Assembly (NCBI GenBank): GCA_963712465.1
Contig: CAVQHY010000006.1
Span: 744,001-808,000 of the forward strand
Length of the DNA stretch: 64,000 nucleotides
Direction of reading: 5' to 3'
Source: CAVQHY01 sp963712465
GTDB taxonomy: Bacteria > Actinomycetota > Thermoleophilia > Gaiellales > Gaiellaceae
Numbering within the stretch: position 1 is the first letter of the stretch; each line of letters opens with the position of its first letter. The notes beneath the pieces are model-generated. The model saw only the letters and a program-made list of their open reading frames with translations, ran no database searches and had not been told where the DNA came from. Made by a program: the position numbers and the translations under genes. Below, in pieces: positions 44,702-52,291 of this stretch.

Positions 44702-45196
44702 TTGTACGCAGTCGGCGATAAGGTCGTCTACCCCCACCACGGCGCTGGCACCGTGGTCAAGAAGGAGGCCAAGACGGTTCTCGGTCAGGAGCGCGAGTAT
44801 CTGACCATCAAGATTTTGCACAACGACATGGTCGTGAACGTCCCGACGGAGAACGCCGAGAGCGTGGGCCTTCGGCCGGTGATCGACGAGGAGATGGTCG
44901 AGCGTGTCCTCGAGGTGCTCGGTGGGAGCGGCACGAAGATGCCGAAGAACTGGAATCGCCGCTTCAAGCACAACCGCGACAAGATGAAGACCGGGGACAT
45001 CTTCGAGCTCGCCGAGGTCGTGCGGAACCTGTCGCTGCGCGACCAGGAGAAGGGTCTCTCGACGGGCGAGAAGCAGATGTTCGTCAAGGCGAAGAAGATT
45101 CTCGCGTCCGAGCTCATGTACGCCAAGGCGATGGACGAGGACGAGGCTGCAGTGTGGCTCGACGGCGTCCTCACCGAGGTCGCCGTCGCGGTCTAG
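44702..45196 (+). CDS. carD: CarD-family transcriptional regulator
   Basis: A 164-residue RNA-polymerase-binding protein. Residues 1-55 form the Tudor-like interaction domain (YAVGDKVVYPHHGAGTVVKK) that binds the beta subunit; the rest is the helical DNA-binding domain (WNRRFKHNRDKMKTGDIFEL, LASELMYAKAMDEDEAAVWL). It stabilises open complexes at sigma-A promoters, rRNA promoters in particular. The TTG at 44702 follows AGAGGAGG. A TAAAAT box at 44635-44640 is a candidate -10. The position next to ispD matches mycobacterial carD-ispD-ispF. Confidence 0.95.
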   Translation: MYAVGDKVVYPHHGAGTVVKKEAKTVLGQEREYLTIKILHNDMVVNVPTENAESVGLRPVIDEEMVERVLEVLGGSGTKMPKNWNRRFKHNRDKMKTGDIFELAEVVRNLSLRDQEKGLSTGEKQMFVKAKKILASELMYAKAMDEDEAAVWLDGVLTEVAVAV

Positions 45197-45245
45197 GGGT
45201 CTGGGCTCTGCCGCGCCCCGACGTGGGCGAGGGCATCCTTAGCGG

Positions 45246-46100
45246 GTGCGTCCCGCCCTGCTCGGACTCATCGCGCTCGCCCTCGTCGCGGCCTCGTGCG
45301 GCGGCGGCGGCGAGCCTGGGACGGCCGGAGCGAGCACGGCCGAGGTGGTGCTCCTCTCGCCCGGTTCGTTCGAGCAGGTGGTCGCCGCGAAGCTCGACGA
45401 CGCCGGTCTCTCGGCCGAGCCAGGCGGGAAGCTGACGGTGAGCGTCGAGGACGGCCTCACCTCGCTCCGGGTCGATCTCGCGGAGGCCTACGCCGGCTAC
45501 AAGGTGGATCCGTCAAGCCGGGACGAGATCGTGACCTCCGCGGTCGACGACGCGCTCGGGCAGCTCGAGCGCGGTCTGGAAGGCGACTCGTTCGAGGATG
45601 TGGAGAGCTCGTTGATGCCGCTCCTCGAGCCCCCGTTCGCGCTGCGGCGGCTGCGGGAGAAGCCGCTGACGAGGCCGTTTGCAGGCCGGCTCTCGCTCGT
45701 CTATCTCGTCGACCGCGACGACAGCCGACTGCCCGTGACCCGGAAGGACGTCGAGCGCTGGGGGGTCTCGCCGCGCCGGATTGCCCGGGCGGCTCAGGAG
45801 AACCTCGTCGAGCGGACGGAGCCGCTGCTCTGCGAAGAGCAGCTCTGCGGCTGGGCCTCGGGCGACGGCTACGACGCGACGCGGCTCACCTCGGCGCGGC
45901 TGCGGAAGGACATCGCGGGTGAGATCGGCAAGGCCGTCTATGCGGTGCCCCGGGACGACGTCTTTGTCGCGGTTCCTGCGAAGTACGCAGACCGGATCCG
46001 CAAGAAGGTGTTGCAGCAGTTCACGGAGGCGCAACGGCCGGTCAGCCCGGAGATCTTCACCGAGCGGGACGGAGAGGTCGCCGTCGTTCCGTCCCGATGA
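45246..46100 (+). CDS. Lipoprotein with YtpQ/DUF1444-like region
   Basis: A 284-residue exported lipoprotein. The N-terminus LLGLIALALVAASCGGGGEP has a lipobox (VAASC). The mature protein contains SFEQVVAAKLDDAGLSAEPG, LRVDLAEAYAGYKVDPSSRD and LSLVYLVDRDDSRLPVTRKD followed by VERWGVSPRRIARAAQENL, which resemble DUF1444 (YtpQ) proteins. The function is not known. The start is a GTG at 45246, and its stop overlaps the ispD ATG (ATGA), so it is coupled to ispD. It is the one unfamiliar gene in the carD-ispD interval. Confidence 0.65.
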   Translation: MRPALLGLIALALVAASCGGGGEPGTAGASTAEVVLLSPGSFEQVVAAKLDDAGLSAEPGGKLTVSVEDGLTSLRVDLAEAYAGYKVDPSSRDEIVTSAVDDALGQLERGLEGDSFEDVESSLMPLLEPPFALRRLREKPLTRPFAGRLSLVYLVDRDDSRLPVTRKDVERWGVSPRRIARAAQENLVERTEPLLCEEQLCGWASGDGYDATRLTSARLRKDIAGEIGKAVYAVPRDDVFVAVPAKYADRIRKKVLQQFTEAQRPVSPEIFTERDGEVAVVPSR

Positions 46101-46798
46101 GTGCCGAGGCCCCGATGACGTGGGCGGTACTCGTCGCCGCCGGCCGGGGCGATCGCCTGGGCGGCGACCGTCCCAAGGCGTTCGCCGGGCTCGGCGGCAG
46201 ACCGCTGCTCGCCGAGAGCATCGAGCGCCTCGACGCGTCGGACCGGATCGACGCGATCGTGGTCGTGGTGCCGCCGGAGTGGGAGGAGCCGTCGATCCTG
46301 CTCGCCGAGGAGCTCTCCGCGGGCAAGGTGCGCGCGTGCCTCACGGGCGGCGAGACGCGGGCCGAATCGGTGCGGATCGGCGTCGCCGAGGCACCTGACG
46401 ACGCGGCCGTGATCCTCGTGCACGACGCGGCGCGACCGCTGCTTGCGGACGAGGTGATCGAGCGCGTCGTCTCCGCGCTCGGCGAGGGATGGGACGGCGC
46501 CGTGCCCGCCCTGGCCGTTGCCGACACGCTCAAGCGGGGCGCTGCGGACGCGGTCGTCGAGACCGTCGACCGGAGCGGCCTCTACGCGGTGCAGACCCCC
46601 CAGGCGTTCGTTGCCGAGACGTTCCGCCGGGCTCTGAGCCGCGGCGACGATGCGACGAGCGACTGCGCCGGGCTCGTCGAGGCTGCCGGCGGCCGGGTCA
46701 GGCTCGTGCGCGGCGATGCGAGGCTCGTCAAGGTGACGACGGCCGAGGACCTCGCCTTCGTCGAGGAGCTGCTCGCGCTGGAGCGCGGGACGGCGTGA
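46097..46798 (+). CDS. ispD: 2-C-methyl-D-erythritol 4-phosphate cytidylyltransferase IspD
   Basis: Third step of the MEP isoprenoid pathway: couples CTP to methylerythritol phosphate. The 233-residue protein has WAVLVAAGRGDRLGGDRPKA (CTP-binding loop with the catalytic Arg and Lys), GGETRAESVRIGV, VILVHDAARPLLADEVIERV and LYAVQTPQAFVAETFRRAL with DATSDCAGLVEAAGG. Start and stop both overlap neighbours (ATGA and GTGA), so it is tightly coupled in an operon. Confidence 0.95.
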   Translation: MSAEAPMTWAVLVAAGRGDRLGGDRPKAFAGLGGRPLLAESIERLDASDRIDAIVVVVPPEWEEPSILLAEELSAGKVRACLTGGETRAESVRIGVAEAPDDAAVILVHDAARPLLADEVIERVVSALGEGWDGAVPALAVADTLKRGAADAVVETVDRSGLYAVQTPQAFVAETFRRALSRGDDATSDCAGLVEAAGGRVRLVRGDARLVKVTTAEDLAFVEELLALERGTA

Positions 46799-47622
46799 TC
46801 GTCGACTACCACATGCACCTGCGCGGCCCGGCGGTCGACGGCGCCGAGCCGCTCGTCCACTCTCTCGCGGCGGTCGAGCGCTTCGTCGAGCGGGCACGGG
46901 AGCGCGGTGTCGACGAGATCGCCTTCACCGAGCACGTGTACTACTTCCACCAGACACGGGAGATCTGGTCGCTCCCCTACCACGTCGAGCGCTGCACCTA
47001 CGACCTCGACGCCTACTGCGACACCGTGCAGGAGGCGAAGCGACACGGCCTGCCGGTCAAGCTGGGCCTCGAGATCGACATCGTGCCCGGACGGCAGGAG
47101 CGCCTCGCCGAGCTGCTCGAGCCGTACCCGTTCGACCTCCTCCTGGGCTCGGTCCACGAGGTGCTGACGACGCCGATCGACGACCAGCCCGGGATCTGGG
47201 AGCGGCTCTCGGTCGAGGACGTCTGGCGCCGCTACGTGAAGTCGGTGGCCGAGCTCGCGGTGAGCGGCGCGGTCGACGTGATGGCGCATCCCGACCTGGC
47301 GAAGATCTACGGCTCGCGGCCCGATCCCGCGGTCGAGGCGGAGCTCGCGGAGGAGCTCGCGGCCGGGCTCGCCGCGGCGGACGTGGCCGCCGAGATCTCC
47401 ACGGCCGGGTTGCGCAAGCCGGTTGGCGAGATCTACCCGAGCGCGGCCCTGCTCGGCGCTTTCTACCGGCACGGCGTTCCGATCACGACCGCGTCCGACG
47501 CGCACGAGCCGCACCTCGTCGGGGAGGATCTCGACCTGGCGCTTTCTCTCGCCCGCGTGGTCGGCTACGACACGGTCTCGGCCTTCGAGGGCAGGACCCG
47601 CCGCCAGGAGCCGCTCGGCTAG
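46795..47622 (+). CDS. PHP-domain phosphatase (histidinol-phosphatase-like)
   Basis: A 275-residue PHP-superfamily metal phosphoesterase. VIVDYHMHLRG supplies the first H-x-H ligands, EIAFTEHVYYFHQTREIWSL the next His, VKLGLEIDIVPGRQERL a Glu, LLLGSVHEVL a His and VPITTASDAHEPHLVGEDLD the terminal Asp-x-His. The pattern and length fit HisK-type histidinol phosphatases, but no histidine genes lie nearby, so another phosphoester is possible. The GTG at 46795 overlaps the ispD stop. Confidence 0.82.
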   Translation: MIVDYHMHLRGPAVDGAEPLVHSLAAVERFVERARERGVDEIAFTEHVYYFHQTREIWSLPYHVERCTYDLDAYCDTVQEAKRHGLPVKLGLEIDIVPGRQERLAELLEPYPFDLLLGSVHEVLTTPIDDQPGIWERLSVEDVWRRYVKSVAELAVSGAVDVMAHPDLAKIYGSRPDPAVEAELAEELAAGLAAADVAAEISTAGLRKPVGEIYPSAALLGAFYRHGVPITTASDAHEPHLVGEDLDLALSLARVVGYDTVSAFEGRTRRQEPLG

Positions 47623-47660
47623 TCCCTCGCGCGCCCCGCCGCGCCGCGCCGCCCGCGTCG

Positions 47661-47705
47661 CGCTGTGCTGCGCCGCGCTGTGCTGTCCCGCGCTGTGCTG
47701 CGCCG
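47661..47705 (+). repeat. Three 15-bp tandem units
   Basis: Units CGCTGTGCTGCGCCG at 47661-47675, CGCTGTGCTGTCCCG at 47676-47690 and CGCTGTGCTGCGCCG at 47691-47705. The outer two are identical and the middle one differs at two bases. They lie between the PHP gene and the palindrome before ispF, outside any convincing gene. Confidence 0.8.
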
Positions 47706-47732
47706 CCGCCAGCCGCGCGCTGGTACAAACTC

Positions 47733-47810
47733 GACCTTGTGTTGCATCATTCCCCTCCCTTGACCGCGAGAGACCCGCGGTTTCTCTCGCGGGTGATGCA
47801 ACACAAGGTC
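47733..47810. repeat. Large nested palindrome upstream of ispF
   Basis: Outer arms GACCTTGTGTTGCATCA (47733-47749) and TGATGCAACACAAGGTC (47794-47810) are perfect 17-bp inverted repeats. Between them CCGCGAGAGA (47764-47773) and TCTCTCGCGG (47783-47792) form a second perfect 10-bp stem. The 78-bp unit contains no convincing ORF and ends 32 nt before the ispF GTG. It could be a REP or MITE-like element, a strong transcriptional hairpin, or a protein-binding site. Confidence 0.8.
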
Positions 47811-47842
47811 AGCGCTTGTGACGCGGGGTCGGGGGCTTCCGC

Positions 47843-48328
47843 GTGAGCGGCGAGATCAGAGTCGGTATCGGCGTCGACGCCCACGCGCTCGCCGACGGGG
47901 TGCCGCTCGTGCTCGCGGGCGTAGGGTTTCCGGGCCACCGCGGGCTCGTCGGCCACTCGGACGGCGACGTCGTCTCCCATGCGCTCGTCGACGCCTTGCT
48001 CGGCGCCGCGGGACTCGGCGACATCGGCTGGCTCTTCCCCTCAGGGGATCCGAAGTGGGAAGGGGCGAGCTCACTCGATCTCCTCGCGCGCGCCTACGAG
48101 GTCGTCCGCGAGGCGGGCTGGGAGCTGGTCAACGCCGACTGCGTGCTGGTGGGTGAGGAGCCGCGCCTGGCACCCGTGCGGGACGAGATGCGCGCCAATC
48201 TCGCCGGAGTGCTGCGCGTCGAGCCCGAGCGGGTCACTGTCCGGGCGACCACCACCGACGGGCTCGGGTTCACCGGACGCGGAGAAGGACTCGCAGCGCA
48301 GGCTGTCGCGTTGCTTCGCCACGTTTGA
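47843..48328 (+). CDS. ispF: 2-C-methyl-D-erythritol 2,4-cyclodiphosphate synthase IspF
   Basis: Fifth step of the MEP pathway. The 161-residue trimeric enzyme has the zinc site (VGIGVDAHAL, Asp-x-His), GLVGHSDGDVVSHALVDALL with the family signature SDGDV-x3-A, LGDIGWLFPSGDPKWEGASS and VTVRATTTDGLGFTGRGEGL near the C-terminus. The start is a GTG at 47843. Unlike the usual ispD-ispF pairs, it is separated from ispD by the PHP gene and a 220-bp repeat-containing spacer. Confidence 0.95.
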   Translation: MSGEIRVGIGVDAHALADGVPLVLAGVGFPGHRGLVGHSDGDVVSHALVDALLGAAGLGDIGWLFPSGDPKWEGASSLDLLARAYEVVREAGWELVNADCVLVGEEPRLAPVRDEMRANLAGVLRVEPERVTVRATTTDGLGFTGRGEGLAAQAVALLRHV

Positions 48329-48361
48329 CGAGCGACGCACGCGTCGCCCCTATGGGCTCGA

Positions 48362-49651
48362 CTACCGGCGACCGCGGCGGCCGTTCGGGCCGTCCCAGCG
48401 GCCGAAGACGAGGCATGCGTTGTGCCCGCCGAAGCCGAAGCCGTTCGACAGCGCGTACGGAACGTCGGCCTGACGCGACTCGTTCGGGACGTAGTCGAGA
48501 TCGCACTCGGGGTCGGGAACCTCGAGGTTCGTCGTCGGCGGAAGCGTGTCGCGGCACATGGCGAGCACGCTGATCGCGGCCTCGGCCGCGCCTGCCGCGC
48601 CGAGCATGTGGCCGGTCATCGACTTGGTCGACGAGACGGGGATCCGCCGCGCTCCGTCCTCGCCGAAGACCCGCTTGAGCACCCGCGTCTCGGCCGCGTC
48701 GCCGAGCGGCGTCGACGTCGCGTGCGCGTTGACGTAGGCGACGTCGGTGGGCTGGATGCCCGCGTCGTCGATCGCCATCTGGATCGCCCGCGCGGGGTTG
48801 TCGCCTGTCGGGTCGACCGCCGTGACGTGCTCGGCGTCGGACGACAGGCCGTAACCGAGCAGCTCGGCATAGATCTTCGCCCCGCGCCGCTCGGCGTGCC
48901 CGAGCTCCTCGAGCACGAGCACGGCCGCACCCTCGCCCATGACGAAACCGGCCCGGTCGCCGTCGAACGGCCGGCTTGCCCGCTCGGGCTCGTCGTTGCG
49001 GACGGACATCGCCCTGATCGCCGAGAAGGCGCCGACCGCGAGCGGTGTGATCACCGCCTCCGACCCGCCCGCGAGCATCACGTCCGCCATTCCCGAGCGG
49101 ATGTAGAGGAGCGCGTCGCCGATCGCCATCGCCGACGCGGCACAGGCGGTGCACGACGTCGCGCAGGGACCGCGCGTTCCGAGCTCGATCGAGACCATCC
49201 CGGCCGCCATGTTCGGGATCAGGGCCGTGATCCAGAACGGGTTCATCCGGTCCGGGCCCTTCTCGTGCAGGTGGTCGAAGGCGAGGCTGAGCGTCGCCAG
49301 CCCGCCCATCGCGGCGGCGACGGACGTCCCGATGCGTTGCGGCTCTGCGTGCCCTTCGACGTCGAGCTCTGCATCCGCGGTGGCCTCGCGCGCCGCGGCC
49401 ACCGCGAGCTGGGCGAAGCGATCGGTGCGGCGTGCCGTCTTCCTGTCCAGCGCGACCTCCGGGTCGAAGCCCTTGACCTCGCAGGCGATCTTCACGGAGA
49501 CGTCGCTCGCGTCGAACTGCGTGATTGGCCCGGCGCCGCTCCGTCCGGCCGCCAGGCCCTCCCAGGAGCTCTCCCGATCGAGGCCCAGCGGCGAGATCAT
49601 GCCGATGCCCGTCACGACCACGCGACGGCGCTCGTTTCCGTTGACGCTCAC
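48362..49651 (-). CDS. fabF: Beta-ketoacyl-ACP synthase II (FabF)
   Basis: A 429-residue condensing enzyme for fatty-acid elongation. RRVVVTGIGMISPLGLDRES is the N-terminal signature; GPCATSCTACAASAMAIGDA contains the active-site Cys region; VAYVNAHATSTPLGDAAETR the first catalytic His; VSSTKSMTGHMLGAAGAAEA the Lys and second His; LSNGFGFGGHNACLVFGRW the glycine-rich end. The GTG at 49651 follows a TAGTCT box by 8 nt with a weak AGGG. It stands alone; no acpP or fabG lies beside it. It converges on ispF. Confidence 0.93.
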   Translation of the reverse strand: MSVNGNERRRVVVTGIGMISPLGLDRESSWEGLAAGRSGAGPITQFDASDVSVKIACEVKGFDPEVALDRKTARRTDRFAQLAVAAAREATADAELDVEGHAEPQRIGTSVAAAMGGLATLSLAFDHLHEKGPDRMNPFWITALIPNMAAGMVSIELGTRGPCATSCTACAASAMAIGDALLYIRSGMADVMLAGGSEAVITPLAVGAFSAIRAMSVRNDEPERASRPFDGDRAGFVMGEGAAVLVLEELGHAERRGAKIYAELLGYGLSSDAEHVTAVDPTGDNPARAIQMAIDDAGIQPTDVAYVNAHATSTPLGDAAETRVLKRVFGEDGARRIPVSSTKSMTGHMLGAAGAAEAAISVLAMCRDTLPPTTNLEVPDPECDLDYVPNESRQADVPYALSNGFGFGGHNACLVFGRWDGPNGRRGRR

Positions 49652-49690
49652 GACCCTGGAGACTACCGCTAGAGGTTTCACATCAAGCCT

Positions 49691-49819
49691 CTAGGAAAGG
49701 ATGGGAAGCGTGAATGAGACGCGGGTGCCCCCGCCGGGGCGGTTCTCGGCCCACGTCTTGCCGCCCCGCGCCTCGACCAGGCTGTGGGCGATCGCGAGCC
49801 CGAGGGCGGCACCGCGGCC
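49691..49819 (-). pseudogene. C-terminal remnant of a sensor histidine kinase
   Basis: The reverse strand encodes LGLAIAHSLVEARGGKTWAE and NRPGGGTRVSFTLPILS before the stop at 49691. This is the G2 box and last strand of a HATPase_c domain. Nothing upstream on this strand resembles the rest of a kinase; the sequence there instead fits a cupredoxin fragment on the other strand. About 40 codons remain. Confidence 0.6.
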
Positions 49820-49825
49820 CGCGCG

Positions 49826-49979
49826 CTGGGCAAGTCGGCGACGTGGACCATCGCCAACCTGAACGCGGGCGCCTACAAGACGTTTTGCACCGTTGCCGGC
49901 GCGGTGTCCCCCCGCGCGCTCGGGCACGCTCGTGGTCAAGCAGGCGCCGGCCGAGGCGACCGAGACGACGGAAGACTGA
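49826..49979 (+). pseudogene. Cupredoxin-like C-terminal remnant, frameshifted
   Basis: The forward strand encodes GKSATWTIANLNAGAYKTFC then TVAG in one frame and, after a shift between about 49900 and 49922, GTLVVKQAPAEATETTED before TGA at 49977. The Y-x-x-F-C spacing and the GTLVVK final strand resemble plastocyanin/azurin-type copper proteins, although the His and Met ligands after the Cys are not preserved. No N-terminal part is present. It overlaps the 3' end of mutY. Confidence 0.45.
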
Positions 49980-50679
49980 CCCTCCCAGCCTCGACGTGGA
50001 CGAGGCCGTCCCGCGCGAGCGCGCTGACGGCCTCGGCGTCGAGACTCCGCAGCGGCCTGTCGCCCGCTGCGACGTCGCGCAGCGTACGAGCCCGTCGCTG
50101 GCGAAACGAGCCCTCGAAGCGACTCTGCCTGCGCAGCGGCGGGTAGCGCCGTCCGCGGCTCGGGCAGCGCGAGGCGAGCGGGCAGGCTTCGCAGCGGGGC
50201 ACGCGCCCGACGCAGATCGTCGCGCCGAGATCCATCAACGCCTGCGCGGACTCCGGGCCGAACTCCCCGCCCGAGCGCTCGAGCACCCGCGCGATGTTCA
50301 CGTCGACCGGCAGCACGGGCGCGCCGTGTGCGAACCGTGCGACGGCGTCGGCCGTGTAGCGCCCGACGCCCGGGAGCTCGGTCAGGTCGTCCGGCCAGCC
50401 GTCCGCCGCGACTCGCTGCGCCGCTCGGTGGAGGTTGACCGCGCGGCGGTTGTAGCCGAGTCCCTGCCACTCGCGGATCACGTCGGCCGGCTCTGCTTCG
50501 GCGAGCCCGTCGACGGTCGGCCAGCGCCCGAGCCAACCGACGTAGTAGGGGATGACCCGCTCGACCTGCGTCTGCTGGAGCATGACTTCGCTAACCAAGA
50601 TCGCGTACGGGTCACGCGTCCTCCGCCACGGAAGATCACGGCCCTGCTCGCAAAACCAAGCCAAAAGGGCGGCCTCCAT
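49936..50679 (-). CDS. mutY: A/G-specific adenine glycosylase MutY
   Basis: Removes adenine mispaired with 8-oxoguanine. The 247-residue form begins MEAALLAWFCEQGRDLPWRR and includes VSEVMLQQTQVERVIPYYVG, the helix-hairpin-helix LPGVGRYTADAVARFAHG with the catalytic Asp in VLPVDVNIARVL, and the iron-sulfur loop CVGRVPRCEACPLASRC (Cys-x6-Cys-x2-Cys-x5-Cys). The C-terminal NUDIX-like recognition domain of long MutY is missing, so it is a short form. A TAGCCT box ends 7 nt before this ATG; an upstream in-frame TTG at 50748 is less likely. The following 298 bp to 50977 contain no gene I recognise. Confidence 0.88.
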   Translation of the reverse strand: MEAALLAWFCEQGRDLPWRRTRDPYAILVSEVMLQQTQVERVIPYYVGWLGRWPTVDGLAEAEPADVIREWQGLGYNRRAVNLHRAAQRVAADGWPDDLTELPGVGRYTADAVARFAHGAPVLPVDVNIARVLERSGGEFGPESAQALMDLGATICVGRVPRCEACPLASRCPSRGRRYPPLRRQSRFEGSFRQRRARTLRDVAAGDRPLRSLDAEAVSALARDGLVHVEAGRVSLPSSRSPRPAPA

Positions 50680-50977
50680 GGGCGTGAGGCTACTAGCCGC
50701 GGCGTCGCTCAGGGCGCGAGGATCGCCCTGCAGAAGAGCACGATCCAAGCGGTCGGAATGGAGGAGGCGATCGCGCTGACGTTGTGGCTCGACGAGAGCA
50801 CACTAAATTGCATCCCGCTCAATGCGCAGAGGAAGGCCGGCATCGTGGTGGTCGACCGGCACGAGGCTTGAGCGACGCCCACACGCGTGCGGGATGAGTG
50901 CGGAAGAAGCAGACCTCTCCCGGGTAGCGACGCGGAACTGGGCGTCGGGACTCGGTCGTTCGACTCGGAGAGCCGCT

Positions 50978-51979
50978 TCAGGCCGGCTGAACCGCGCTCT
51001 TGTCGGGGATCACGGCCACGCGCTGGACGAGCCCGAGGAAGAACGGCTCCGAGAATCCGGCTGCGAAGGCGAGCAGGGCACGGCCTGCCCAGTGTCCGGA
51101 GTCGTTGCTGCCGACGTCCAGGGTCCCGCTCTCCATGAGGAGAAGCACGATCAGACCGGCTGTGGCGCCCACGAGCGGCTGCACCCGAATGGCGGGCCAA
51201 AAGGAGCGGAGATCGTCGAGGTCGCGCAGGTCGTCGCGAATCCGCATGGTTCCGCTGAGCGCTGCACCCAGGGCACCGGCGGTTCCGGCGACAGCGACCG
51301 CCTTCCAGACCTCGTCGGCCGCGAAGTAATCGATGGCGATGACGAGTCCTGCCTGGAGCGCGAGCAAGACCGGCGCGAGCGCGTTCAGATAGCGGCACTT
51401 CTGTCCGGCTCTAGCTCGTCGATCACGGCCGGCCTCGGTTCGCTGTGTATAGAGAAAGGAAAGCTTCTCCGCAGCCTGCGTGTGCAGCGCCTGATTCGGC
51501 TGGCGCTTGCGGTAATTGCTTCTCATCTGCGTGAGCTCGTCCTTGCCGAAGTGCTGGTTCCAGCCGTGCCAGCGTGACCTGTCCTTCGCACGTTGCGCTT
51601 CGTAGTCGAGCTGCGCGGCGATGTAGTCGCCGTTGGCGAGGAGGGGGAGCATGGCCTTGACCTGGCCGCAGAGCTCCCAGGCGGAGTCGATCGTCAACGA
51701 TTTGACGGGCTGGTCGAGCACATCGCGGAAGCGCGCCTCGATCTCGGCTGTGCGGAGCGAGAGCGAGTCGGGCGGGACGGCGAGCAGGCGGCGTGCATCG
51801 GCGATCGCCCCCTGCAGGTACCCGAGCGCCTTCCTCAGCTCCGGGCTTCCGACCTTTCGCTGCCAGCGGGAGGGAGCCAGAAGCTCCTCGAGGGTCGGAG
51901 GCGAGACACCGGCCGAGGACGTGGCCCCGCGCGCGTAGGCGATGCGTGCCCGAAGCCGCCCCAGGCGATCGAGCCCCAT
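50978..51979 (-). CDS. Membrane protein of unknown function
   Basis: A 333-residue protein. The first 200 residues are soluble and helical (LRKALGYLQGAIADARRLLA, FGKDELTQMRSNYRKRQPNQ), followed by three hydrophobic segments (YLNALAPVLLALQAGLVIAI, AVAVAGTAGALGAALSGTM, PLVGATAGLIVLLLMESG) and a fourth weaker one (GRALLAFAAGFSEPFFLGLV). I do not recognise the family; the last segments resemble small membrane-anchor domains of hypothetical actinobacterial proteins. The ATG at 51979 follows GGAGG by 6 nt, which decides against the ATG at 52012. It has no obvious operon partner. Confidence 0.6.
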   Translation of the reverse strand: MGLDRLGRLRARIAYARGATSSAGVSPPTLEELLAPSRWQRKVGSPELRKALGYLQGAIADARRLLAVPPDSLSLRTAEIEARFRDVLDQPVKSLTIDSAWELCGQVKAMLPLLANGDYIAAQLDYEAQRAKDRSRWHGWNQHFGKDELTQMRSNYRKRQPNQALHTQAAEKLSFLYTQRTEAGRDRRARAGQKCRYLNALAPVLLALQAGLVIAIDYFAADEVWKAVAVAGTAGALGAALSGTMRIRDDLRDLDDLRSFWPAIRVQPLVGATAGLIVLLLMESGTLDVGSNDSGHWAGRALLAFAAGFSEPFFLGLVQRVAVIPDKSAVQPA

Positions 51980-52103
51980 GACCTGTCCTCCGTGCAAAGT
52001 CTGTGTGCTCATCTGTACTCGAGACGGCGCAAGCCGATGTTCTCTTCCGTGTCGCTTTCGCCAGAGCGTCAGCTCGCCGCAGCTAATCACGGAGCCGGAC
52101 GCT

Positions 52104-52259
52104 GTGGCCGACGAGATCGCAGGCCGGGTTCGCGGCCTGCTCGGCGACGTCGAGCTGGCGGTGGAGACCGGGTTCGAGCCGCCGCCACGCGCGGAGAAGA
52201 TCCGGACGGTGTCCTCGGTAGTCCCGGTTCGGCTCTCGCCCGACGCCGTGGCCGATTGA
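52104..52259 (+). CDS. Possible small protein, 51 residues
   Basis: A GTG at 52104, nine nt after GGAG, opens a frame reading VADEIAGRVRGLLGDVELAV and ETGFEPPPRAEKIRTVSSVV to TGA at 52257. Third positions are strongly GC and the amino-acid mix is normal, so it may be a real small gene or the tail of a broken one. No family is recognised. Confidence 0.35.
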   Translation: MADEIAGRVRGLLGDVELAVETGFEPPPRAEKIRTVSSVVPVRLSPDAVAD

Positions 52260-52291
52260 CCCGCCCGCATCGTCTCCTGTAGAAGCGCCGC

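Noticed and set aside
47623..47842. CRISPR or small RNA in the repeat-containing spacer before ispF.
   Set aside because: There is no regular repeat-spacer pattern; only one tandem triplet and one palindrome are present.
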